DNA from: Ichthyophis bannanicus
Lineage: Eukaryota > Chordata > Amphibia > Gymnophiona > Ichthyophiidae
Assembly (NCBI GenBank): GCA_033557465.1
Contig: CM066034.1
Span: forward strand, 415,316,159-415,380,158
Length of the DNA stretch: 64,000 nt
Reading direction: 5' to 3'
Shown: positions 52,262 to 63,855 of the stretch, one piece after another
How the letters are laid out: each line of letters opens with the position of its first letter
Position numbering within the stretch: position 1 is the first letter of the stretch
Program-made: the position numbers and the translations under genes
The notes under the pieces: model-generated
What the model was told of the DNA's origin: nothing
Databases searched by the model: none
The model's input: only the letters and a program-made list of their open reading frames with translations

Positions 52262-52340
52262 TGCCTTTCAAAAATCGGGCCCTTGGTTCCTAAGCCAGAG
52301 CCCCAACCATTAGGCTATTCCTCCACTCCTATTAGTTCAC
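52262..52340 (-). mobile_element. tRNA-derived SINE fragment
   Basis: The minus strand contains GGAGGAATAGCCTAATGGTT, a box A-like head as in the SINE at 40,387. Confidence 0.6.
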
Positions 52341-52383
52341 AATATGCCTGGTACAGGAGAATGTTTTTTAAAGAGATGGCCAG

Positions 52384-53570
52384 CGGAGGCGGCTTGACAG
52401 ATCAGCTGTAGTCCTTCCTGATTCTGGGGTCCAGCAATGGAGCGGCAGTCTTCAGAGGCTGGTGCAGAAGTGGCTGAAACTCTGGTAACATTTTCCTTTT
52501 AACGACCGGCTGTATTTACTCTAGAGACTATTTGGTCTGCTATTGTGAAGCTTGGGGAGTTTTTGGCTCCTCATATGTCTACTCTGGTGGCTCAATCTCA
52601 GCCTCATACCAATTTACTGCAGCAACATACATTGGAGGTGTCCGCTTTGCAATCTTCAGTGACTGAGTTACAACAAAAAGCTTCTCGTTTTGAAGATGGA
52701 AGTTTATCTTTTCAGAAGGATGCGTTGGCTTTAAAAAGAAGGATTGATATGTTGGAGAACTTATCAAGATATCAAAATCTTTGTCTTATAAATTTTCCAA
52801 AGTCTTCTGTTATTAGTGCTAAAGAGATGTTTAAGAAATACTTAGTCCCAAATTAATCCCATCACTGAATGACTAAATTGTATTATCTTCCTCCTGGTAA
52901 AAAGGGTGTTAGTGGCAGGATGATTCCAGGGGTTGAATAGGTTGACTCATTGGATGTCTCGAGTATTTTGAAAAGTGATTCTGTTTATCCATCTACTCTA
53001 ATAGCAATATTTGCTCTTTCTTCTGACCGAGATTGGTTCCTACGAATGTATTTCCATAAGCGTAATCTGATTTTTCAAGGGCTTTCTGTCTGTGTGTTTC
53101 CTGATTTATCTAAGGAGACTCAAAAAAGAAGGAAAGAATTCTTGTTACTTTGTCCTGGAGTTCTGCTTTTGGGGGCTCAATTTTTTCTGAAATTTCCATG
53201 TAAATGTATGGTTAAATTTCTGTCTACCTCCTATATATTCTTTGAGCCATCACAGCTGCTGGCCTTTCTGAATGCCCGCCGCTCAGCTGAGATGGCCCAG
53301 CTTCCACTGCAGTAAGGCTTTTTGCTTGACTGTTTGACACCAGTTTAAATTTTCTTCACAGGTTCTTGTTTATTACTGATTTTCTTAGTTCCCTCTTTTA
53401 TTGTGGGCTTTGGTAGGGGCAGACTAGACAGTTTTTTTGCCTTTTCCTTATTTCTATTTTTCCTGTGTTTCATTGGATTTATCAATGATGTTTTCAGTCT
53501 GTGCCCTAATTTCTATGCAGGTGTGTTATGCTTGGATTTATTGTAAAAATGATAAAGATTAATTTTAAAA
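52384..53570 (+). mobile_element. ORF1-only L1/Tx1-like insertion (copy 2)
   Basis: A complete insertion of about 1.19 kb: 5' leader, broken ORF1, about 250 bp of T-rich 3' UTR, and poly(A) at 53,562-53,570. It is flanked by the duplication AAGAGATGGCCAG (about 52,372-52,384 and 53,573-53,587). No ORF2 sequence is present. Same family as 40,355-42,241. Confidence 0.85.
52545..53315 (+). pseudogene. L1/Tx1-like ORF1 protein, broken
   Basis: Two usable parts. 52,545-52,856 is the coiled-coil region (LENLSRYQNLCLINFPKSS), ending at a TAA. 52,950-53,315 is the RRM-like/C-terminal part (LSSDRDWFLRMYF, VFPDLSKETQKRRKEFLLL, FPCKC). At least one stop and one frameshift lie between 52,850 and 52,950. 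Compared with the intact 422-codon version, the N-terminal Pro-rich region is shortened or absent. Confidence 0.8.
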
Positions 53571-53587
53571 AAAAAGAGATGGCCAGA

Positions 53588-54085
53588 ATCAGATTTTTTT
53601 TAAAATTAGATATTGAGTTTTATGGGTGGATGTCCTAGTTCTGCTCTGCACCTGTTGTGGAGGGAGTGGATTCTGTAAATGCAAAATATATGTTCAAAAA
53701 GAAAAAGCAACAACCATAACACAGTTTATAACAACAAAATAAAAATGAGTTACAATTTGGTGTTATAAACTGTGCAGTGGTTCTCACTTTTTTAGTTCTG
53801 TGGTGTGTGAATATCTTTTTATTTCCTCTACATTATCTAATTGACTTTTTGATTTTGTTCAGTCCCTGACTGCAGTTTTGAGAAAGCCTCCCCCCTCGAC
53901 TCCAGGGAGGGGGGACACCATCTCATCCCTCGCCTCAGGCAACATCACTCACCACTGGCACTCCCCTACCTCAGAATAAAAGGCCTGACAATCTACTGCT
54001 GGTCGTACCTTGCCTAGAAAACCCAGGGGCTGCTGGGTCACCAGGAAACTTGACAGCATTTTAAAAAAATCCCAAATCAAAACAA
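53588..54085. other. Unassigned sequence with a small hairpin
   Basis: ACAGTTTATAACA near 53,719 and its inverse near 53,760 form a hairpin of about 57 bp total. Otherwise no gene or repeat is recognised. Confidence 0.4.
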
Positions 54086-54337
54086 GACATTTGCAGTGCT
54101 GTACATGTATAAAGAAGAAAGAGTCCCTGCTCAATAGAACTCATTCCATACAAGACAGAGATAAATACAACAAACTAGGGAAAATAATTATAATACACAT
54201 GGGTGTTAAACAGGAGAATAAGAGGGGGGTTGGCTTCCAAAAGCAGCCTCGATGAGGTGAATCTTTAGCCTGATTTGGAATAGGCCAGAGATGGAGCCTG
54301 ACATTCTGAGTTGGCAGTGGAAGAGAAAGGTGCAGAT
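54086..54337 (-). mobile_element. L2-like LINE 3' part, split copy (left)
   Basis: Matches 7,290-7,371 and 25,375-25,580 (GCAGTGCTGTACAT, GAGTTGGCAGTGG.AGA). It stops at GTGCAGATAAG (54,337), and the next LINE bases (GGGATTTGC) appear at 63,857, after the DIRS-like element. Minus strand. Confidence 0.7.
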
Positions 54338-56804
54338 AAGGTGACATTTTACTTACCAGATAATGTCCTTTACTTGAGTTCTGCTAGACCAGTCCAGACA
54401 AGTGGGTTGTGTTCCCCTACCAGCAGATTGGTGGAGACAAAGAACAAATGAAAAGCCCAGGTTTCAATGACATCACTCCTGTGCCTCTATCTACCTCAGC
54501 CACCAGAGGTCCCTTCCATATTCATTCCAAAGCAAATGGGAGATACAAAGCAAGCCTCACACAAAGATACAAAGCAAGCCTCAGTGTGAGCAACAATGAA
54601 TAAACAACAGTGGAGAACTATGTAAAGGAAGACTGAAACAGAAGTCTGTCAAGTAGAAGATGAGCTTGCAGAACCAAGTATAAAAATCATGACAGACCCA
54701 AGGGTACTGCAGCAGAAGAACAGAGTAAATACAGTTTCAGGGGTGGGCCCTGGACTGGTCTAGCAGGACGCAAGGAAAGGATATTATCTGGCAAGTAAAA
54801 TGTCACCTTCCATATCGTCCTGCTAGACCAGTCCTGACAAGTGGGATGTACCAAAGCTACAATACCACTTGCGGGAAAAATACACAGCAGTTCGCACATG
54901 GACATCCAAATGGTAATGCTTGACAAAAGTGGAAAGTGATGCCCACGTTGCTGCCTGACAAATGTCTGCAGGGGCTACTGAGCTCCACTCCACCAACAAG
55001 GTCGCTTGTGGTCATGTAGAATGGGCACACAGACCCTCCAGAACTGGCTGGTTCTGTAACAGATATGCTGAAGCAATAGCCTCCTTAATCCAGCATCCCA
55101 AAGTCGACTTAGCCACTGCTTTACCCTTGTGCAGACCATTAAATACAAAGGTTGGTCTGACTTACAAAAGGAATTCGTAACCTCCATGTTCCAGACATCC
55201 ATGGGGCAACGATCCTTATTCTTCCCCCAATACTGCTCCTTAGAGAAGGAGGGCAGGTAAACCACCTGGTTCACGTGAAAGAGAGACAGCACTTTAGGCA
55301 AGAAGGAAGGCACAAGCCTAACGGAAATAGCCTCAGTTAAAAAGGACAGATAAGGATCTTGGCGAGAGCCTGCAGATTGGAGATCTGCATTGCAGAACAA
55401 ATTGCAACCTAGACAGTCTTGAGCATCAAATCCTTCAAAATAGCATGCTTCAATGTCTCAAAGGGAACTGCCATCAGGGCCCTGAGTACCAGAGACAGAT
55501 CCCAGGAAGGGATCACAGACCAAAGACATCAAACCCCTTGGAGAAAACAGGAGATGTTTGGGTGCAAGGCCAAGGACTTGCCGGCCACTGGATCACAAAA
55601 ACAGGGCAAAACTGCCACCTGAACCTCAGGGAGTTAAGAGAGAGGCCTTCCTCTAGGCCATCCTACAGAAGAGCCAACAGGGAGGACACCTTGGCCATAT
55701 TAGGACCAAGTGCTGCGCGCCACATCAGCACTCAAAGAGGCACCATATCCATACATATGCTAGCTTGGTAGACCTCCTCCGGGCACCTAGTATAGTACAA
55801 ATTATAGCTGGAGAGTAGCCCTTATGCACTAGCAGTCTCTTTACAAGAGCCATGCCATAAGTGAGAAGGGAGCTGGGTCCTTCAAGATGATCGGTCCCTG
55901 CTGCAATAGTCCTTGAGACACAGGCAGCCAAAGGGGAGGCCCTTGACTGAGACATATCAGGTCTCTGAACCATGCTCTCCGCAACCAATCCAGTGCCATC
56001 AGAACAATCCTGCCACAGTGGCACTTTATACACTGAATCACACGCCCCACCAGGGACCATGGAGGAAACACATACAGCAGCTGATAAGTGGGCAAAGGCT
56101 GGGTCATTGAAGCCCTTGGACCCTATTTCTGTGCGACAACTGAAGAAGCGGCACACTTTAGCAATGGAGCAGATCTTGACTCAACTCCCACTTGCCGGGA
56201 TTCATAGAGTGCCGGTTGAGGAAGTTTGATTCCATGTTCTCCACTCCAGCAATGTGCTGAGCCGACAAGGCTAGGAGGTTCTTCTATGCCCAGTCAAACA
56301 GGAGATTCATCTACAGGGACACTCTGGTGCTTCTTTTGCCATCCCACCAATTGACATAAGCCACGGCTGTGGCATTCTCTGAAAACACTTGAATGCTGTC
56401 GACCAGGGGCCGGAAAAAGCAGAAAAGCCAACCTGATGTCCCTCACCTCAAGGTCACTGATGGATCACACCGCTTCTCTGTGGTTCCCAATGGTCCTGGG
56501 CTGTAAGGTCTTAGAAAAGGGCACCCCAGCCTGAGAGACTGGCATCCGTTGTAAGCAGGATCCTGGAGAAATCATCCAGTGGAACACCCTTCCTCAGATA
56601 ACAGGGCTGCCGCCACCACTGCAGACTGGACCACCATCAATGGGAAAGGGAGCCTGTGCTCGAACTCCTGAGAACTCGGGGACCATCAAGTCAAGAAGGA
56701 CTGCTGCAGCAGTTGCAATATGAGCATGCCCCAAGGGACCAGCTCTATGGTCGCTGCCATCAATCTGAGGAGTTGAAAGGTAATCCCATATTCTGGGGGC
56801 CAGG
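54338..56804 (-). mobile_element. Old DIRS-like element (c), left end, recombinase and RNase H region
   Basis: Begins with the terminal sequence GTGACATTTTACTTACCAG. The inverse block ATCTGGCAAGTAAAATGTCACC is at 54,785-54,813, giving the conserved hairpin layout. The recombinase region is about 54.95-55.9 kb and the RNase H-like region about 56.1-56.8 kb, in many broken frames on the minus strand (for example LPKVLSLFHVNQVVYLP near 55,290). The RT region is missing from this copy: the element jumps to Gag-like sequence at 61,736 on the far side of the CR1. Confidence 0.75.
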
Positions 56805-57672
56805 TGGCAGGTCAAAAGGCCATTTTGAAAGACTCCTTCTATCCAAGCAAGGACTGTTAATTACCCAGGAAGTTGGTCACAGCTTACCTCAGCAGCACAG
56901 GCATAAATAGCTCAACCAGAGCTCTGTGATCCTCAGTCTTGAAGGACTAGAAAGGGGGACTGTTACTTCTGGAGAGAAATCTGCAACTGTGAGTATATAC
57001 TTCTGGTAATTTTCTAAAAAGAATTCTTTGTATTAAAGCTACTTAATCTGTGAACCCACTGTTTTTTTTTGTTGGATCAGTTAGGGCCTAGTAGCAGCAA
57101 TTAAAGTTTGAATTCAAAACACAGAGGAGAGCTTTCTGGTTACATTTCATACCCAGCAGAGAGCTTGTAGTTTAAATTTAATAGTCCCTCAGGGCCAAGT
57201 AACAGCAAAGTACTTTTAGTTTAAATTTAACACACAGAAGAGAGCTTTCTGGTTAAATTTAGTACCCAGCAGAGAGCTTGTAGTTTAAATTTCATAAGAA
57301 GTTAGAGCCTAGCAGCAGCTAAGAGCTATAATTTAAATCAAATCTGAATTTAGCTTACCTCAGCAGCACAAGACAGGGTACTGTGTAGCAGCCCTCTTTT
57401 AATAAGTGTTGTTTCCCTCCCTCCCTCCCCACACCCACCCTCCCCTGGGATAATCATAGCTTTATAGGTACTTACACATCTTAAAAGACAGGAGGTGCTT
57501 TCAGGTGAAGCTCATTACACAAATCAGTCATACACTAAGGACCTGAGATTAATTAAGCTTCAGGTGAACAAGGTATATTAAACGTATTAGGTACAGTTTT
57601 ATTGGTATAAATACCCATAGCAACCCCTAGTAAGTAAGAACTTAAAGATCTAGACACAAACTTAAAACTAAG
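56805..57672 (+). promoter_or_regulatory. CR1 5' UTR with internal repeats
   Basis: Contains two related blocks of about 65 bp at 57,118 and 57,232 (GAGAGCTTTCTGGTTA, then CAGAGAGCTTGTAGTTTAAA). The phrase GCTTACCTCAGCAGCACA occurs twice, at 56,881 and 57,353. Repeated units in a CR1 5' UTR suggest an internal promoter region; no promoter element is proven. Confidence 0.55.
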
Positions 57673-58578
57673 ATGCAGACAGCAGTCCAGTAGCGGGATG
57701 GGGGCTTTCCAGTCTTTTGCATTGAATGTCACATGTATGATTTTCTCCCAGTTGGTGAGAGGTCTTACGTGTGCACTAGGTGCAAGGAGCTCTTTTCTCT
57801 CAGGGAACAAGTCCGTTCTCTAGAGGCTAAAGTAGCAGACTTGGAAAACATAAGACAGACAGAGAGGTACATAGACGAGACCTACAGGGATATAGTCCTG
57901 AAATCCCACCTCTAGTCTGGCAGCACCCCTGTTGCCATGGAGGAGAGAGGTCACGTGACAGGAGAGCATCACCCTGGTGTGGCAGGAAGTGATCCTGTAA
58001 CTAGGACCTGTCCTCCAGGTGATGTAAAACCCTCTCGCACCGAGGAAGTTTCTCCAGGGCCATGTGCCCATGAGGGAAGGGTTAGGACAGCCGTTATAGT
58101 TGGTGATTCGATCATTAGGCATGTAGATAGCTGGGTGGCTGGTGGACGTGAGGATTGCCTGGTAACATGCCTGCCTGGTGCGAAGGTAGCGGACCTCGCG
58201 CGCCACCTAGATAAGGTCTTAGATAGTGCTGGGGAGGAGTCTGCTGTCTTGGTACATGTCGGTACCAATGACATAGGAAAATGTGGTAGGCAAAATTTAG
58301 GCTTTTAGGTAGGAAGTTGAAATCCAGAACTTCCAGGGTAGCATTTTCTGAACTGCTTCCTGTTCCACGCGCAGGACCCAAAAGGCAGGTAGAGCTCCGG
58401 AGTCTCAATGCGTGGATGAGACAATGGTGCAGAGATGAGGGTTTTGGATTTGTTTGGAACTGGGGAACATTCTGGGGAAAGGAGGGGCTCTTCCGAAGGG
58501 ATGGGCTTCACCTTAACCGGGATGGAACCAGGTTGCTGGCATTAACCTTTAAAAAGGAGATAGAGCAGCTTTTAAACT
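57673..58578 (+). pseudogene. CR1 ORF1 (zinc/coil and esterase-like domain)
   Basis: Starts MQTAVQ, then a stop at 57,691. The next part has a CIEC...CTRC cysteine module and a coil (LREQVRSLEAKVADLENI). A second in-frame stop is at 57,913. The esterase-like domain follows with VIVGDSIIRHVD, VHVGTNDIG and RRDGLHLNRDG, the SGNH-type motifs found in CR1 ORF1. The last part is in another frame (58,317 on), so a frameshift lies near 58,300. The protein would bind RNA and membranes or lipids by family analogy; this copy is broken. Confidence 0.8.
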
Positions 58579-58615
58579 AGATATTAGGGGAAAGCCGACA
58601 GTCGCCAAAGAGCGG

Positions 58616-61556
58616 ATGGTTTGGAAGAATGTATCCTTGAAGGATACTACCAAAAGCAGAGAGGTTCCACAAAAGAGTAAAGTAGCCCAAATGCCCTCAA
58701 GTATGGAGCAGACAGAGCTTAAAGATCCCAATTTTCCCATGTCTAACAATAGCCAAATTAACATGAATAAAATACATTCTCTAAAATGCTTGTATGCAAA
58801 TGCTAGAAGTCTAAAGAATAAGATGGGAGAGTTAGAATATATAGCACTAAATGAAAGGTTAGATATGATTGGAATATCAGAGACGTGGTGGAAGGAGGAC
58901 AACCAGTGGGACACTGTGATACCTGGGTACAAACTATATCGTAATGATAGAGCTGATCAAATAGGTGGAGGGGTTGTGCTCTATGTTAGAGAGGGCATTG
59001 ACTCAGAAAGGATTAAAGTTTTGCAGGAAACAAAATCTGCTGTAGAATCTATATGGATTGAAATTCCATATAAAAGGGGGAAGGCGATGGCAGTGGGGGT
59101 GTACTATCGAGCACCTGGCCAGAATGACCAAATGGATGATGAAATGCTTAAAGAAATCAAGGAAGCTAACAAATGTTACAGCACAGTAATAATAATGGGT
59201 GATTTCAATTACCCCGGTATCGACTGGGTCAGTGTCACGTCAGGACATGCTAGGGAGATAAAGTTCATAGATGAAATAAATGACTGCTTCTTGGAGCAGC
59301 TGGTTCATGAACCGACCAGAGGGGAAGCCATATTAGACCTAGTCCTTAGTGGAACACCAGATCTAGTGCAAGAGATAAGGGTGTTGGGGCCACTTGGCAA
59401 TTGTGATCATAGCATGATCGCCTTTGATTTAATTAGTGGAGGAGGGATAGTAAGGAAATCCACAGTACTACCTTTTAACTTTCAAAAGGGAGACTATGAT
59501 AAAATGAGGAAAACGGTTAATAAAAAACTAAAAGGAGCAGTTGAGAAGGTTAAAGACGTACATCAAGCTTGGGTGTTCTTGAAAAATACTATCTTGGAAG
59601 CCCAGACCAGCTGTATTCCACGCTTTAAGAAAAGTGGAAGGAAGTCCAAAAAACTGCCAGCATGGTTTAAAGGTGAGGTCAGAGAGGCTGTTGTTGCCAA
59701 AAAAGCATCTTTCAGGAAATGGAAAAAAGAGCCAAACGACGAAACCTGGAAACAGCACAAGCACTGGCAAGTCAAATGCAAGGCATTGATAAGGCAGGCA
59801 AAGAGAGAATTTGAGAAGAAGCTTGCTGCGGAAGCAAAAACGCGAAATAAAGACCTTTTCAAGTACATTCGTAGCAAAAAACCTGTGAGAGAGTCAGTTG
59901 GTCCATTAGATGATAAAGGGGTTAAAGGAGCACTAAGAGGCGACAATGAGATAGCGGAGAGACTGAATGAATTCTTTGCTTCGGTCTTTACTGAGGAAGA
60001 TGTAGGGATGTTACCCATGACTGAAGTGGTATTTAAAGGTGTGTAAGAATTGAAGGAAATATCGATACATCGGGAAGATGTCTTACAACTATTAGATAAA
60101 CTGAAGAGTAGCAAATCACCTGGGCCGGATGGTATACATCCAAGGGTGTTGAAAGAACTGAAATAATCTGTGAACTATCATTAAAATCATCTCTAATACC
60201 TGAAGATTGGAGGATCGCCAATGTAACACCAATTTTTAAAAAGGGTTCCAGGGGTGATCCGGGAGACTACAGACCGGTGAGCCTAACGTCAGTACCGGGA
60301 AAAATGGTAGAAAACCATCATAAAGAATAAAATTACTCAGCATGTAGATAGTCACAACCTAATGGGAGACAGCCAACATGGCTTTAGACAAGGAAGATCT
60401 TGTCTTACTAATCTGTTATGTTTTTTTGAAGGAGTGAATAAACAGGTGGACAAAGGTGAGTCGGTTGATATTGTATATCTAGACTTTCAGAAAGCCTTTG
60501 ACAAGGTCCCTCATCAGAGACTTTTGGCGAAACTAAAGAGTCATGGAATAGGAGGCAGTGTACTATTGTGGATCAGGAACTGGTTAAAAGATAGAAAGCA
60601 GAGGGTAAGGCTAAATGGCCAATTTTCCCAATGGAGAAAGGTGAATAGTGGTATACCCCAGGGATCTGTGCTGGGTCTGCTGCTTTTTGACATATTCATA
60701 AATGACCTGGAAAGTGGAATAACGAGTGAGGTTATCAAATTTGCAGATGACACAAAACTATTTAAAGTTGTTAAAACCCAAGAGGATTGTGAAAAATTGC
60801 AAGAGGATCTTGATAAATTTGGAAGACCGGGCATCAAAATGGCAGATGAAATTTAATGTGGACAAGTGCAAGGTTATGCACCTAGGGAAGAACAACCCAA
60901 ACTATGGTTACACGATGCAAGGTTCCACATTAGGAACCACCACCCAGGAAAAAGATTTAGGCGTCATTGTGGATACCATGTTAAAATCCTCAGCCCAGTT
61001 TGCAGCGGCGGCCAAGAGAGCAAATAGAATGCTAGGTATGATAAGGAAAGGAATGGAAAATAAAACAAAAGATATTATAATGCCTCTATATCGTTCCATG
61101 GTGAGACCGCACCTTGAATATTGTGTGCAATTCTGGTCGCCGTATCTTAAAAAGGATATAGCGATTTTAGAAAAGGTACAGAGAAGAGCCACCAAAATGG
61201 TAAAGGGGATGGAAGGATACTCCTATGAAGAAAGGCTAAAAAGGTTAGGGCTCTTTAACCTGGAAAAGAGACGGCTGAGGGGAGATATGATAGAAGTCTA
61301 TAAATTAATGAACGGAGTGGAACGGGTAAACGTAGAGCAATTGTTTACCTTATCAGAATATAGAAAGACTAGGGGACATGCAATGAAGCTACAGGGTAAA
61401 CTATTTAAGACTAATAAAAGAAAATATTTTTTCACTCAACGTGTAATCAAACTCTGGAATTTGTTACCGGAGGATGTAGTAAAGGCTGTTAGTGTAGCTG
61501 GGTTTAAGAAAGGTTTGGACAAGTTCCTGGAGGAAAGGTCCATAAACCATTATTAA
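58616..61556 (+). pseudogene. CR1 ORF2 (endonuclease and reverse transcriptase)
   Basis: The endonuclease is intact in the frame 58,616-60,046: ANARSLKNKMGEL, GISETWW, MGDFNYPGIDW, CDHSMIAFDL. That frame ends at a stop at 60,044-60,046. The RT follows in several frames: SPGPDGIHP (60,120), DFQKAFDKVPHQRL (60,483), GIPQGSVLGLLLFDIFINDLE (60,652) and FADDTKLFK (60,741). A further shift near 60,820 moves to the frame 60,830-61,556, which carries [13 protein letters not shown] and the C-terminus. I count one stop and at least three frameshifts. About 20 bases are missing near 60,165 compared with the copy at 5,230. Confidence 0.9.
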
Positions 61557-61735
61557 GAAGTGACCGAAGATATCAATGCTTGACCCAGTACAAGCATTGT
61601 GAAACTTGTGTCTCTAGGGGAAACTGCTAGGTACATATGACCTAGATTGGCCACTGTTGGAAACAGAATACTGGGCTTGATGGACCTTGGTCTGACCCAG
61701 TATGGCATATCTTATGTTCTTATGTTCTTATGTTT
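61557..61735 (+). other. CR1 3' UTR
   Basis: Contains ACCTAGATTGGCCACTGTTG and GGTCTGACCCAGTATGGCAT, present inversely at 46,370-46,440 and 50,370-50,440, then the terminal CTTATGTT repeats. It is the recognition end for the family's reverse transcriptase. Confidence 0.85.
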
Positions 61736-63599
61736 GTGGTCCAGAACATCCTTTAAGGCCGATCCTTCTGGTAACCTTCGTGACCTGTGCACCCACCTTG
61801 GGAACATCAAACACTCACCGCGCTCCTCCTCTGGGAGTGCGTAGATCTTCTTATAGATCCTTAACCTTTTAGGCAGGGAGTCAGATACGTCCCACTTGGT
61901 CCGGATCATATCTTTGATCACCTCCGGGAACAGGAAGATGGTAGTGGATTTCCATACCCTTTGAAGAAGTGGGTGTACTTTCAGCTCCTGCTCTGTGCCG
62001 GAAACATCTTTCAAATTCAAGACGAATAAGACCCTGGAAATCAATGCTACCAGGTCCTTCTTCCAGAACAGGTGGATCACGCCATCCTCTGCATAGTCTT
62101 CTGAAAGTTACAGTAGGTCCTCAGAGCCCAACATTGATTCATCTGGGTCTGAAGCATAGTCAACATCTCGGACAGCTCCCAACTGTTCCTCATCTTCGGG
62201 AAGTTTCCCGTGCCGGGGACACATAGCCAAAGGCAATCAAACAGGGCTTCTGCTTTCAGCCTGCTTGGTACAAGACTGTGTCTGGGGGCACCTATAGGCC
62301 ATGGAATCTAAATTTCCATGCCAGAAGGACCAGAACTGTTGTAAAAAGGAAAAGAATTCCAGGTAGGACAATCCAGATTTTAGCAGCTCTGCTCTCGGAA
62401 AAGGCTCCCTGACACCAGGGGGCATAACCACCACAGGCCCCCTAGAGCAGTGGTTCTCAACCCAGTCCTCTGGGACCCCAGGGCCAGTAAGTTTTTCAGG
62501 AATGAATATGCACGAGACAAATCTACATACAATGGAAGCAGTGCATGCAGATCTATCTCATGCAAATTCATTGTGGATATCCTGAAAACCTGAATGGCCT
62601 GGGAGTTCCAGAGGACTGGGTTGAGAATCAATGCCTTAAAGGATGAAGAGCAGTTAACAGCACAGCCACTGGAGCCTCCGGCTGGTTGAACATCCTTACC
62701 CTTAGTGCCATCCTGCACCTCCTGCCCTGAGGCAGGTAAGGGCAGACTAATTATATCCCCCAGCTGAGAGGGGAAAAGCATGCCCTCCGGGGGCGGCTCA
62801 GAAGTTGCCATACAGGAAAGGCAGAGTCCAGAATCCAAGGATGAGGCTCCTCGCTTGCCACAGGTCAAACAACATTTCCTGGACGAGGACATATAGAGTT
62901 AGGGTATCACCAGAGTGCGCACTAAGGTTGTGTAGGCCCGCAAGTGTGCATTAACTGTGCTTTTATGGGATGCATGTTAAAGGCACTAGGGAAAGAGCAT
63001 GTGTTGGAACCACTTGGGCAGAAAGCACATTAGGTCCACAAGACCTCCAGACGCATAAGAGGCAAAAACGTTACTAACGCATGCAGAAAATAGCATGAAA
63101 CCTCCACAACGCCAACAGTCACTAACAGTCCACCCCGAATTGCATTTCTCAGAGACGGAAATGGGAGCCCCCAACAAAGACAATGACAATTTCAAGCTGT
63201 GGTATTCAGCCCCCCACCTCCCGAGAGCTCCGGTCGTAGGATCTGTGCCGGGCTCAACTCTACTCCCCTGGAACTGCTTCCCTGGCTAGGTTTATTTTTA
63301 ACAGCACTGTGTGAAAGGTGGCTGGCAGGCGGATCCCTCTGAAAGCCTTCTGCAATCTTTGGGAGAGAGCAGGGGGGAAGGAGGAGGTGAGAGCAGGCAC
63401 TGAGGTTGTGTGAAGCTGCTGCACTCTTCCAGATTCTTCCAAATCCTTTCAATTTGTGGCTGCTCAACAGGCCCTTATCATGATAAGGAGGTAGAGCTGA
63501 ACCAATTTTGCCTCATCCTATGGCTACCAAAAAGACCACAGTCTAGTGGAACCTCACATGTTATGCTCAAGTAAAAGAGTCACCTGTTTAGGACTTGAG
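61736..63599 (-). mobile_element. Old DIRS-like element (c), Gag-like region and right part
   Basis: Minus strand. 62,080-61,740 is Gag-like (YKKIYALPEEERGE), matching copy (b) at 38.7 kb. The frame 62,892-62,640 starts MSSSRKCCLTCGKRGASS with CxxC...CLSC, a likely zinc module at the Gag N-terminus. A hAT-type MITE interrupts it at 62,448. The remaining sequence to 63,599 has no clear coding signal. Confidence 0.7.
62448..62633. mobile_element. hAT-type MITE, 186 bp
   Basis: Terminal inverted repeats of about 26 bp (CAGTGGTTCTCAACCCAGTC and its near inverse), an inner inverse pair (AATATGCACGAGACAAATCT and ATCTATCTCATGCAAATTC) and an 8-bp flank pair CCCTAGAG/CCTTAAAG with two mismatches. No coding capacity; it needs a hAT transposase from elsewhere. 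Confidence 0.8.
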
Positions 63600-63855
63600 G
63601 TGGTCAATCACGAGCATTCAATCAATCCCTGTTCCTCTCAATCCTCAGATTTTCTACAGAGAAGAGAAAATCCATCCCCCATCTGCTGAACACAAAGAAA
63701 TACTGAAGGGACCTCTGGTGGATGGCGGATAGAGGCACATGAGTGATGTCATTGAAACCTAGGATTTTCATTGGTTCTTTGTCTCCACCAATCTGCTGGT
63801 AGGGGAACACAATCCACTTGCCTGGACTAGCCTAGCAGGACAATACTGAAGAGGG
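63600..63855 (-). repeat. Right terminal repeat of old DIRS-like element (c)
   Basis: Inverse of the left end at 54,360-54,530 (shared block CCCCTACCAGCAGATTGGTG). It ends near 63,855, where the split L2-like LINE resumes. Confidence 0.8.

Larger units (their letters stand above)
56805..61735 (+). mobile_element. CR1-family LINE, nearly full length
   Basis: About 4.9 kb: 5' UTR, ORF1, ORF2 and 3' UTR, inserted in DIRS-like copy (c). The 3' end has repeats of CTTATGTT. The order and domains are those of a complete CR1. Both ORFs are broken by a few stops and frameshifts, so the copy is young but inactive. The exact 5' boundary is uncertain by about 60 bases. Confidence 0.9.
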
